From positions 2,666,001 to 2,730,000 of the forward strand of contig NZ_CP070353.1 of NCBI RefSeq assembly GCF_016919405.1: a stretch of DNA of 64,000 bases. Reading direction: 5' to 3'. Shown piece after piece: positions 56,891 to 64,000 of this stretch. The notes under the pieces are model-generated. The model was given only the letters and a program-made list of their open reading frames with translations. It made no database searches and had not been told where the DNA came from. The translations under genes were made by a program, and so were the position numbers. Source of the stretch: Ensifer sp. PDNC004 (lineage in GTDB: Bacteria; Pseudomonadota; Alphaproteobacteria; Rhizobiales; Rhizobiaceae). Position 1 is the first letter of the stretch, and every line of letters begins with the position of its first letter.

Positions 56891-58186
56891 TTACCGCAGC
56901 TTCGCCTTCAGCGAGGCATCCGGGAAGCAGGTGGCGGCAAGGCCGCTCTTTGCCTGCCAGTCGCCGAGCGAGCGGCGCGTCTTGTAGCCGGGAAGGCCAT
57001 CGACCTTGCCGACGTCGTAACCCTTGGCAACCAGCGCCTTCTGCATCTTGAGAACGTCCGAACGCAGCATGTTGCCGACGTCGCCCCAGGTGCCGCGGAA
57101 GGCGCCGCCGCCGGTGGCGATGCGGTCGGCAAGGTTGCCGATGAACAGCGCGTAGAGGTCGGAGTTGTTGTATTCCTTGAGCACGTAGAAGTTCGGCGTG
57201 ACGATGAACTCCGGCCCGTGCCGGCCGGCCGGCACCAGCATCATCGAGGATGCCGACAGTTCGTGCGACGGGAAGGCCTTGCCGGAAATCCGGGTAATGC
57301 CCTTGTTCGCCCAATTCGACAGGGGTTGGGCGAGATCCGGGCCTTCCTGCGCACAGGAGACCGCTTCCGGGATCGACACCTCAAAGCCCCAGTCACGCTC
57401 GCGCTGCCAGCCCTTCTTGACGAGATAATTGGCGATCGACGCCAGACTGTCGGGCACCGAATTCCAGATGTCGCGGCGGCCGTCGCCATCGAAATCGACG
57501 GCGTATTGCAGGAAGCTCGACGGCATGAACTGCGGCTGGCCCATCGCGCCGGCCCAGGAGCCGCGCATCGCCGCCTCGTCGACGTCGCCGCTGTCGAGAA
57601 TGTGCAGCGCCGCGATCAGCTCGCGGCGAAAGAGGTCCGGCCGCGTCGACATGAAGGCTTTGGTCGCCAGCACATCGACCACCGGATAGGGGATCTTGGC
57701 GCGACCGAAGCCGGACTCCCTGCCCCAGATCGCCACGATCACCGGGGCCGGTACGCCATAGGTGCGCTCGATCTTCTTGAGCGTCGAGGCATGGGTGGAC
57801 GCCAGGCTGCGGCCGGTGCCGGCGAGCCCCTGCAGGCGCTTTTCCGAGAAGTAGTTTCCGGGCGAGGAAAACTCCGCCTGGCTCTGCTTCTGCTCCTTCG
57901 GCTTCGGGAAGCCGGGGGGCGCCAGATCCGGCAGATCCCAGTTGAGCTTCACGTCGGAAAACGCCGCCTTGAAGGATCCCGCCGAAATGCCCGCCTTCTT
58001 CGCTTCCGGCCACAGGTCATTCTGCAACCAGGTGCGGAATTGCGCCTCCACATCGGCCTTGGTGGCGGCGTGGGCGGGGAGGCTGAGAGCGAGGAACGCT
58101 GCGACGGCGGCGAGGAGGTGTGCACGGAGATTGCCTCCCTCTGCACGACCGGAAAACAGCGAACGAACCAGAGACTTCAAACGCAT
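56891..58186 (-). CDS. Lytic murein transglycosylase (MltB family) with peptidoglycan-binding domain
   Basis: A 431-residue exported enzyme. The signal peptide is LLAAVAAFLALSLPAHAA (~residues 22-40). The SLT_2 catalytic domain spans ~45-345: catalytic Glu in IVAIWGRESGFGRAKIPYP, then GSWAGAMGQPQFMPSSFLQY and DFDGDGRRDIWNSVPDSLAS. A C-terminal PG_binding_1 domain follows (~365-425; VLKMQKALVAKGYDVGKVDG, KTRRSLGDWQAKSGLA). It cleaves the glycan strand and leaves 1,6-anhydro ends. ATG 58186 has GAAGGG 6 bases upstream. It is 10 bases downstream of recR. Confidence 0.9.
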   Translation of the reverse strand: MRLKSLVRSLFSGRAEGGNLRAHLLAAVAAFLALSLPAHAATKADVEAQFRTWLQNDLWPEAKKAGISAGSFKAAFSDVKLNWDLPDLAPPGFPKPKEQKQSQAEFSSPGNYFSEKRLQGLAGTGRSLASTHASTLKKIERTYGVPAPVIVAIWGRESGFGRAKIPYPVVDVLATKAFMSTRPDLFRRELIAALHILDSGDVDEAAMRGSWAGAMGQPQFMPSSFLQYAVDFDGDGRRDIWNSVPDSLASIANYLVKKGWQRERDWGFEVSIPEAVSCAQEGPDLAQPLSNWANKGITRISGKAFPSHELSASSMMLVPAGRHGPEFIVTPNFYVLKEYNNSDLYALFIGNLADRIATGGGAFRGTWGDVGNMLRSDVLKMQKALVAKGYDVGKVDGLPGYKTRRSLGDWQAKSGLAATCFPDASLKAKLR

Positions 58187-58196
58187 CGGCATCCCT

Positions 58197-58802
58197 TCAG
58201 ATCGACGTGCGGGCACGAAGGGCAGCTGCCAGCGTGCCCTCGTCGAGATAGTCGAGCTCGCCACCGACGGGCACGCCATGGGCAAGCCGGGTGATCTTCA
58301 CCTCCATGCCTTCGAGCTGGTCGGTGATGTAGTGCGCCGTGGTCTGGCCCTCGACGGTGGCGTTGACGGCGATGATCAGTTCGCGCACACCGCCATTGGC
58401 GACGCGTTGCACCAGGCCCTTGATGTTGAGGTCGTCGGGACCGACGCCGTCGAGCGGCGAGAGCGTGCCGCCGAGCACGTGATAGGCGGCGTTCATCGCG
58501 CCGGCGCGCTCCAGCGCCCAGAGGTCGGAGACGTCCTCGACAACGATGAGCACGGAGTGGTCGCGACGCTCGTCGGAACAGACGGTGCAGGGATCGATCG
58601 TATCGACATTGCCGCAGCAAGAGCAGATGCGGACCTTGCGGTGCGCTTCGCCCATCGCGTCGGCGAGCGGACCCAGCAACTGGTCCTTCTTCTTGACGAG
58701 ATGGAGGGCGGCACGCCGTGCGGAGCGTGGCCCAAGCCCCGGGACTTTCGCCAGGAGCTGGATGAGTTTTTCGATTTCGGGGCCGGTGACTCGTTTTGCC
58801 AT
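58197..58802 (-). CDS. recR: Recombination mediator RecR
   Basis: A 201-residue RecFOR-pathway protein that loads RecA at gaps. Helix-hairpin-helix region: [20 protein letters not shown]. The zinc module is [17 protein letters not shown], and the TOPRIM domain is [20 protein letters not shown] and [20 protein letters not shown]. It is downstream of dnaX and ybaB in the usual order; the gap to ybaB is 143 bases and shows no gene. Confidence 0.96.
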   Translation of the reverse strand: MAKRVTGPEIEKLIQLLAKVPGLGPRSARRAALHLVKKKDQLLGPLADAMGEAHRKVRICSCCGNVDTIDPCTVCSDERRDHSVLIVVEDVSDLWALERAGAMNAAYHVLGGTLSPLDGVGPDDLNIKGLVQRVANGGVRELIIAVNATVEGQTTAHYITDQLEGMEVKITRLAHGVPVGGELDYLDEGTLAAALRARTSI

Positions 58803-58945
58803 GCGGCGCTTTTAGCCCATATCGGCCCGAAACGGAATCGCCTTCGAAACGCCGTCAACGCGGCATCCGGCGGCTCTCATCGTCGGCATGCAAAGGAAGC
58901 GGTCGGCAAGACCGCCCGCTTCCTGAACTTAACGCCTGGAAGCGA

Positions 58946-59269
58946 TCAGAACGGCAGCTTCATGCCGGGCGGGATCGGCAGGCCGGCGGTCAGCTCGCGG
59001 GTCTTTTCCGCCTGCACGGCCTCGGCCTTGTCCTTGGCGTCCTTGTGGGCGGCGACGATCAGGTCTTCGAGGATCTCGACGTCGTCTTCCTTGAACAGCG
59101 AGGGATCGATCTTCAGGCTCTTGAGGGTGCCCTTGCCGTCGAGGCGAACCATGACGAGGCCACCGCCGGAGGTGCCGTCGACTTCGAGTGCGGCGATTTC
59201 CGCCTGCATCTTCTCCATCTTGGCCTGCATTTCCTTGACCTTGCCCATCATCCCCATGATGTCGCGCAT
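58946..59269 (-). CDS. ybaB: YbaB/EbfC nucleoid-associated protein
   Basis: A 107-residue DNA-binding protein with the tweezer fold. Typical segments are [40 protein letters not shown] and [20 protein letters not shown], with [10 protein letters not shown] at the end. It sits between dnaX (39 bases upstream) and recR. Confidence 0.94.
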   Translation of the reverse strand: MRDIMGMMGKVKEMQAKMEKMQAEIAALEVDGTSGGGLVMVRLDGKGTLKSLKIDPSLFKEDDVEILEDLIVAAHKDAKDKAEAVQAEKTRELTAGLPIPPGMKLPF

Positions 59270-59308
59270 CGTCGTCTCCTGTTCTTCTGTTTCTGCTCGC
59301 AGACGGGA

Positions 59309-61177
59309 TTATTCGATGTCGTCGCCAGGGACGATATCGCCGTCGGCGGATTCGGCTGTGGCCGGAGCCTGGCTCTCGACCTCTTCTTCAACGGCGCGAA
59401 TGCGCACGTCGGTGATCTTGGCGCCCGGGAACCGGGCGAGAATGGCGGCGACATCGGGATCCTGGCGTGCGTCGTTGACGCGCTGCTCCTGCGCCCGCTG
59501 TTCCGCCTCGATCAGTGTCGGCTCGCCGGCCTCGCGGCTGTAGCTGACGATCCAGTGGATACCGGTCCATTCCTTGAGCTTGACCGCAACTTCGCCAAGC
59601 AGGGTCTTAGGCGCGTCGTCCGAGACGTTGACGTCGAGACGACCGGGCTCGATCCGCACGAGCCGCAGGAAACCGCGCACGAGCGTCTTCAGCTTGATGT
59701 CGCGGTTCTTGGCGCAGAGATCGGCGATGTCGGCGATCGAATTGACCGGCACCGACGGCTGCGGCTTGGCCGCAGGCGCCGCCATCGGGCGTTCTTCGAT
59801 GCGGCCGACGGCAACCGCCTGGGGTGCTACGTCCGGCACGGCGCGCAGCATGGTCGCGCCATTGCTCGTCGGGCGTTGCACCGGCATCGGCTGCGATGCC
59901 TGGGCCGACACGGACACGGAAGCCTGGGCCTGAGCGCCGCCGCCGCTTCCACCCGAAGGTCCAGGACGAGCGCCGCCGCCTTCATTGCCGGAAAGCTCCA
60001 GCAAGCGCCGCGCAGCCTCTTCCGGCGCCGGCAGATGCGCCGCATGCGCCAGGCGGATCAGCACCATTTCGGCGGCACCCGCCGGGCGCGACGAGCTTTC
60101 GGCTTCCGGAATACCCTTGAGCAGCATCTGCCAGATGCGCGACAGCGCGGTGACCGCGACGCTTTCGGCGAAAGCAGCACCGCGGGTGCGCTCGATCTCG
60201 CTCAAGGACTGGTCGTTGACCGCCTCGGGCACGTATTTCATTCGGGTGACGAGATGGGTGAAATCGGCAAGGTCGGTCAAGACGACCGTCGGGTTGGCGC
60301 CGGCCTCATACTGAGCCGTGAATTCCTCGAGGGCCGCGGCGACATCGCCTTTGACGACGTGTTCGAACAGATCGACGATGCGGGCGCGGTCGGCAAGGCC
60401 GAGCATCGAGCGTACGGTCTCCACCTCGACGGCACCGCCGCCGTGGGCGATCGCCTGGTCGAGCAGTGACAGGCCGTCTCGGGCAGAGCCTTCGGCGGCG
60501 CGGGCGACCATGGCGAGCGCCTCCGGATCGAAGGGGACGCCTTCCTTGCCGAGGATCGTCGAAAACAGGCCGACGAGATCCGATGCGCTGATGCGGCGCA
60601 GGTCGAAGCGCTGGCAGCGCGACAGAACCGTGATCGGCACTTTGCGGATTTCGGTGGTGGCGAAGATGAACTTCACGTGCTCCGGCGGCTCTTCGAGCGT
60701 CTTCAGCAGGCCGTTGAAAGCCTGGGTCGAGAGCATGTGCACTTCGTCGATGATGTAGACTTTGTAGCGCGCCGAAACCGGGCGGTAGCGGACCTGCTCG
60801 ATGATCTCGCGGATATCGTCGATGCCGGTGTGCGAAGCGGCGTCCATTTCGATGACGTCGACATGACGTCCATCCATGATCGCCTGGCAATGTTCGCCGG
60901 GAACGCGCAGGTCGATCGTCGGCCGGTCGATATCCGGCGTCTTATAGTTCAGCGCGCGAGCGAGGATGCGGGCGGTGGTGGTCTTGCCGACCCCGCGCAC
61001 GCCGGTCAGCATATAGGCCTGGGCGATGCGACCGGTTTCGAACGCGTTGGTGAGCGTGCGCACCATCGGTTCCTGTCCGACCATCAGGTCGGAGAAATCC
61101 TTGGGGCGATATTTGCGCGCCAGAACACGGTAGGCGGCTGGTTTCTCAACGGATGAAATGGACGTATCGTCGCTCAT
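59309..61177 (-). CDS. dnaX: DNA polymerase III gamma/tau subunit
   Basis: A 622-residue clamp-loader subunit. The AAA+ domain starts KYRPKDFSDLMVGQEPMVRT, with Walker A MLTGVRGVGKTTTARILARA (residues ~57-76) and Walker B YIIDEVHMLS. The zinc module that usually has four Cys shows only one (PGEHCQAIMDGRH); alphaproteobacterial DnaX often looks like this, as I recall. The C-terminal tau part (~480-622) includes a Gly/Ala linker and the VRGFLRLVRIEPGRLDVNVS segment. ATG 61177 (MSDDTSISSVEKP) is the family start. The SRP RNA gene lies just upstream. Confidence 0.95.
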   Translation of the reverse strand: MSDDTSISSVEKPAAYRVLARKYRPKDFSDLMVGQEPMVRTLTNAFETGRIAQAYMLTGVRGVGKTTTARILARALNYKTPDIDRPTIDLRVPGEHCQAIMDGRHVDVIEMDAASHTGIDDIREIIEQVRYRPVSARYKVYIIDEVHMLSTQAFNGLLKTLEEPPEHVKFIFATTEIRKVPITVLSRCQRFDLRRISASDLVGLFSTILGKEGVPFDPEALAMVARAAEGSARDGLSLLDQAIAHGGGAVEVETVRSMLGLADRARIVDLFEHVVKGDVAAALEEFTAQYEAGANPTVVLTDLADFTHLVTRMKYVPEAVNDQSLSEIERTRGAAFAESVAVTALSRIWQMLLKGIPEAESSSRPAGAAEMVLIRLAHAAHLPAPEEAARRLLELSGNEGGGARPGPSGGSGGGAQAQASVSVSAQASQPMPVQRPTSNGATMLRAVPDVAPQAVAVGRIEERPMAAPAAKPQPSVPVNSIADIADLCAKNRDIKLKTLVRGFLRLVRIEPGRLDVNVSDDAPKTLLGEVAVKLKEWTGIHWIVSYSREAGEPTLIEAEQRAQEQRVNDARQDPDVAAILARFPGAKITDVRIRAVEEEVESQAPATAESADGDIVPGDDIE

Positions 61178-61221
61178 CGACCCTGCCGCTGTTCGAACTC
61201 TTGTCCCGACAGGACGGAAAA

Positions 61222-61323
61222 GGTGGGAGGCTGGCACGATGACCCGTGCCGGAGCTCGTTGGGGCTGCTTCCTTCCGGACCTGACCCGGTTGGCGAGTGG
61301 CTCGTCCACCACCAACCTCCCGG
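61222..61323 (-). ncRNA. ffs: Signal recognition particle RNA (small bacterial 4.5S type)
   Basis: About 100 bases on the minus strand. The apical Ffh-binding motif CAGGTCCGGAAGGAAGCAGC is present. The ends pair: GGGAGG at 61321-61316 with CCTCCC at 61230-61225. A short T-run (61220-61217) follows and ends it. It stands just upstream of dnaX, and its promoter is at 61328-61357. Confidence 0.93.
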
Positions 61324-61327
61324 CTTC

Positions 61328-61357
61328 CATATCGGCAATATCGAAAGCAAATGCAAG
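61328..61357 (-). promoter_or_regulatory. Promoter candidate of the SRP RNA gene
   Basis: On the minus strand CTTGCA (61357-61352), 18-base spacer, GATATG (61333-61328), 5-7 bases before the RNA's first base. Confidence 0.5.
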
Positions 61358-61432
61358 CCAAGCCATCAAAAAACTGATATCGATATGCAAAACAAAGCGA
61401 ATCCGCCATTCTCAATAGCCAAGGAGAACCCG

Positions 61433-61837
61433 TTGACGACCTTCACCCTCGACGAGCGGCTCGAACGCGACGGCATTCCGATCGCCTCGATCGGGCTTTG
61501 CCAGATGCGGCTGATGAACGACCGCCGCTGGCCCTGGCTCGTGCTCATTCCGCAGCGTGAAGGCATCTCCGAGATCTTCGACCTCACCCCGCTCGACCAG
61601 ACGATGCTGACCTTCGAGACGACCATGGCGGCAACAGCGCTGAAGAAGGTCACCGGCGCCGAGAAGATCAATATTGGCGCGTTGGGCAACATCGTCCGGC
61701 AGCTTCATGTGCATATCATCGCCCGCAGCGACGGCGACCCGAACTGGCCGGGGCCGGTCTGGGGCTTCGGCAGGGCGGAGCCGTGGGACGAGAAAGAACA
61801 TCAGGCCTTTGCAGCCCGCATTCTGGAAAACCTCTGA
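61433..61837 (+). CDS. HIT-domain protein with altered first His
   Basis: A 134-residue histidine-triad protein. The motif reads IVRQLHVHIIARSDGDPNW: the first triad His is Gln, the other two His (QxHxH) remain. HIT enzymes are nucleotide hydrolases or transferases, and the changed first residue is common in rhizobial versions as I recall. TTG 61433 (MTTFTLDERLE) has AAGGAG 6 bases upstream and is preferred over an ATG at 61385. The nudC ATG follows the TGA by 2 bases, so the pair is one operon. Confidence 0.83.
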   Translation: MTTFTLDERLERDGIPIASIGLCQMRLMNDRRWPWLVLIPQREGISEIFDLTPLDQTMLTFETTMAATALKKVTGAEKINIGALGNIVRQLHVHIIARSDGDPNWPGPVWGFGRAEPWDEKEHQAFAARILENL

Positions 61838-61839
61838 AC

Positions 61840-62820
61840 ATGACGAAATCGATCTTTGACCTTCGCAGCCCGCATCCAGAGCCAAGCACCCTCGTCGCCT
61901 TCTCGGAGAATCATCTGGATCGCCAGTCGGAACACCGGGCCGACGATTGCGTCGAAGTGGCGCTGAAGCACCCCGGTGCGCACTTCCTCGCCTTCTCCGG
62001 AGCGAAGCTCATCGTCAAGCATGACGAAAAGATCATCGACCCGCTGTTTGCGCCTTATGAGCTCGAAGGCCTCGAGCCCGTTCTCGACGAGACGATCCTG
62101 CTCGGCTACCTCGCGAACGGCGAGCCACGGCTGGCCGTGCCGACGGGTCTCACCGAAGAGACGATCACCGAGCCCTTCAAGATCGCCGATGGCCGCACCC
62201 TCTATCGCCAGCAGATGCTGCCGGAGGAACTGCTCGGCCAGTTCGCGCAAGGCTCGAGCCTGATTACCTGGAACGCCAACAACCGCTTCTGCGGCCGCTG
62301 CGCCGGCCCGATGGAAGGCAAGTCCGGCGGCTACCGCCGGATCTGCACCGCCTGCGGCCACATGGTCTTCCCGCGGACCGACCCCGTCGTCATCATGATG
62401 ACGATCGACCTTGAGCGCGATCTCTGCCTGCTCGGTCGCAGCCCGCATTTCGCGCCGGGCATGTATTCCTGCCTTGCCGGCTTCGTCGAGCCGGGCGAGA
62501 CGATCGAAAACGCCGTGCGCCGCGAAACCCTCGAGGAGTCCGGCATTCATATCGGCCGGGTGCGCTACCATGCTTCGCAACCCTGGCCGATGCCGCACAC
62601 GCTGATGATCGGCTGCTATGCCGAGGCGAAATCGACCATCATCAAGCGCGACGAACAGGAGCTGGAGGACGTGCGTTGGTTCACGCGCGAGGAAACGACC
62701 GCGATGCTCGAACGCTCGACCGGGGTCGCCGACACCGGCGACGCGCATATTCCGCCGCCGAAGGGTGCGATCGCACACCAGTTGATGCGCGACTGGCTCG
62801 CCTGGGGCGAGCGGGCGTAG
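61840..62820 (+). CDS. nudC: NAD(+) diphosphatase / NADH pyrophosphatase (NudC)
   Basis: A 326-residue Nudix hydrolase of the NudC type, which splits NAD(H) and can remove NAD caps from RNA. The zinc ribbon is FCGRCAGPMEGK and RRICTACGHMVFPRTDP, followed by the Nudix box (GFVEPGETIENAVRRETLEE, then SGI). The C-terminal SQPWPMPHTLMIGCYAEA is the NudC-specific stretch. ATG 61840 (MTKSIFDLRSPH) follows the HIT stop directly. Confidence 0.93.
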   Translation: MTKSIFDLRSPHPEPSTLVAFSENHLDRQSEHRADDCVEVALKHPGAHFLAFSGAKLIVKHDEKIIDPLFAPYELEGLEPVLDETILLGYLANGEPRLAVPTGLTEETITEPFKIADGRTLYRQQMLPEELLGQFAQGSSLITWNANNRFCGRCAGPMEGKSGGYRRICTACGHMVFPRTDPVVIMMTIDLERDLCLLGRSPHFAPGMYSCLAGFVEPGETIENAVRRETLEESGIHIGRVRYHASQPWPMPHTLMIGCYAEAKSTIIKRDEQELEDVRWFTREETTAMLERSTGVADTGDAHIPPPKGAIAHQLMRDWLAWGERA

Positions 62821-62843
62821 GCGCGCTCTAGAGGAGACCGGCC

Positions 62844-63551
62844 TTGTCCCGCTCCGAACGGCTGCTCGACCTCCTGCAGGTGCTCCGGCGCTACCGCCAG
62901 CCGGTGAGCGGCCAGAGGCTGGCGGAAGAAACCGGTGTCAGCCTCCGAACGCTCTACCGCGATATCGCCAGCCTCCAGGCCCAGGGCGCCGATATCGAGG
63001 GCGAGCCGGGACTCGGCTATGTGCTGAAACCCGGCTTCATGCTGCCGCCGATGATGTTTTCCGCCGAGGAGATCGAAGCCTTGGTGCTCGGCTCGCGCTG
63101 GGTCTCCAAGCGCACCGACGACGATCTCGCCGGTGCTGCCGCCAATGCGCTCGCCAAGATCGCCGCCGTGCTGCCTGTCGAGCTTCGCGAGGAACTGGAC
63201 AGTTCGACCCTGCTCGTCGGCCCGAGCCCGCCGGCCACCAACGGCATCGACATCGCGGCACTCCGGCGCGCGATCCGCAACGAACGCAAGGTGGAGCTCG
63301 ACTACGTCGACAATGACGGCAGCGCGACGCAGCGTACCATCTGGCCCTTTGCGCTCGGCTTCTTCGAAAACGTGCGCATGGTCATGGCCTGGTGCGAGCT
63401 GCGCCTGGACTTCCGGCACTTTCGCGCCGACCGCATGCAGCGGATGGCGGTGACCGAGGCGCGCTATCCCCGCCGCCGGCAGGTGCTGATGAAGGATTGG
63501 CGCGCGAGCCAGAACATGTCGGCATCAAAACGCCAGACGGTCGGCTCCTGA
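62844..63551 (+). CDS. YafY/WYL-type transcriptional regulator
   Basis: A 235-residue regulator. The N-terminal DeoR-like helix-turn-helix spans ~5-60 (LLDLLQVLRRYRQPVSGQRL, VSLRTLYRDIASLQAQGADI). A WYL sensing domain follows (~140-225; RKVELDYVDNDGSATQRTIW, MVMAWCELRLDFRHFRADRM). WYL domains bind nucleic acids or nucleotide ligands. TTG 62844 (MSRSERLLDLLQ) has GAGGAG 8 bases upstream. It precedes a VOC gene by 81 bases and may control it. Confidence 0.83.
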   Translation: MSRSERLLDLLQVLRRYRQPVSGQRLAEETGVSLRTLYRDIASLQAQGADIEGEPGLGYVLKPGFMLPPMMFSAEEIEALVLGSRWVSKRTDDDLAGAAANALAKIAAVLPVELREELDSSTLLVGPSPPATNGIDIAALRRAIRNERKVELDYVDNDGSATQRTIWPFALGFFENVRMVMAWCELRLDFRHFRADRMQRMAVTEARYPRRRQVLMKDWRASQNMSASKRQTVGS

Positions 63552-63632
63552 CGGGCGCACATGCGCCGATGCTGACAGAAACTGGCAGCGGCCAGTCCTA
63601 GCCTTGGCACTCCCGCAACAAGGAGGAAAACC

Positions 63633-64000
63633 ATGGCCAAGGCAAATCTCATCGTTCTCTACGTCAAGGATCCGCTCGCAAGCGTGACGTTCTACCGGGG
63701 GGTTCTCGCGCAGGAACCGCAGGTCGCCTACCAGACCTTCTCGTCCTTCGAGCTGCCGGGCGGTTTCACCCTCGGGCTCTGGGCCGAACATACGGTCTCG
63801 CCGGAGCCGGCGGCATCGGGCAGCCGATCGGAACTGGCCTTCATGGTGGAGGACGAGAGCGCGGTGCGCGCACATTACGAAGATTGGAAGGGGAAAGGCC
63901 TGCCGATTGCGCAGGAATTGACCGAGATGGATTTCGGTCCGACTTTCGTCGCGCTCGATCCGGATGGTCACCGGCTGCGCGTCTGCCTCTACGATTCATA
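63633..64000 (+). CDS. VOC-family (glyoxalase/bleomycin-resistance type) protein, cut at the window end
   Basis: 122 codons are visible and the frame is open at base 64000, with only TA of the next codon in the window (probably the stop). It starts with ATG after AGGAGGAAAACC. The sequence NLIVLYVKDPLASVTFYRGV (first betaalphabetabetabeta unit), FTLGLWAEHTVSPEPA, then FVALDPDGHRLRVCLYDS is a standard VOC fold. Substrate and metal use are unknown. It is probably paired with the WYL regulator. Confidence 0.82.
   Translation, partial: MAKANLIVLYVKDPLASVTFYRGVLAQEPQVAYQTFSSFELPGGFTLGLWAEHTVSPEPAASGSRSELAFMVEDESAVRAHYEDWKGKGLPIAQELTEMDFGPTFVALDPDGHRLRVCLYDS

Overview
GC-rich chromosomal DNA of an alphaproteobacterium, most likely a Sinorhizobium/Ensifer-type member of the Rhizobiaceae. 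Pointers are exoD beside lepA, an Irr iron regulator with a His-His-His heme site beside fabA-fabB-fabI, a BA14K protein, the FYDLN-type acidic protein, a CP4-like class II aroA, and the rimP-nusA-ylxR-infB-rbfA-truB-rpsO-pnp block. No integrase, transposase, phage gene, CRISPR array or rRNA was found. The window looks like a core chromosome with small accessory modules between housekeeping blocks.

Left part (1-20 kb): an OmpA-type lipoprotein cut by the window edge, exoD, a monooxygenase-fold protein, an acetylpolyamine amidohydrolase, an XRE-cupin regulator with a GNAT, an MFS permease and lepA. A TetR/DHA2-efflux divergent pair follows, with a 29-bp palindrome between the genes. Next comes a compact leftward operon (class I amidotransferase, GFA protein, hexapeptide acetyltransferase, GNAT), then rnk, DoxX, a SelT/W/H-like protein coupled to a YqaA-type membrane protein, an RNase D-like nuclease, a D-2-hydroxyacid dehydrogenase and two convergent class III nucleotide cyclases.

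Middle (20-41 kb): tRNA-Leu(CAG), a phosphohexomutase, a BA14K protein and a small island of unknown genes. The first island gene has a perfect CtrA-type box upstream. Then come rpsA, cmk, a LAS-type metallopeptidase-like gene and aroA; the last three overlap by 4 bp at each junction. These are followed by the FYDLN protein, tRNA-Ala(GGC), YdcF and TRIC-type membrane proteins, a cupredoxin, irr, fabA-fabB-fabI, and a winged-helix/TPR regulator divergent from DUF1127-MFS genes with a repeat-rich operator candidate between them.

Right part (41-64 kb): an RsmC-like methyltransferase, pnp, rpsO, an HWE-type sensor kinase, truB, rbfA, a small membrane protein, infB, ylxR, nusA and rimP, all leftward. 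The rimP leader carries a promoter followed by a terminator-like hairpin. Beyond it lie an MFS exporter, an MltB-type lytic transglycosylase, recR, ybaB, dnaX, the SRP RNA gene, a HIT protein, nudC, a WYL regulator and a VOC protein that reaches the window end.

The translation/RNA block (rimP to pnp), the replication-repair block (dnaX-ybaB-recR) and the type II fatty-acid genes are core functions. I found no large new system. The most unusual items are the CtrA-box island at 22.7-25.8 kb, the rimP leader hairpin, extra genes inside the aroA-cmk and infB-rbfA pairs, and the overlapping four-gene operon at 9.9-12.3 kb.
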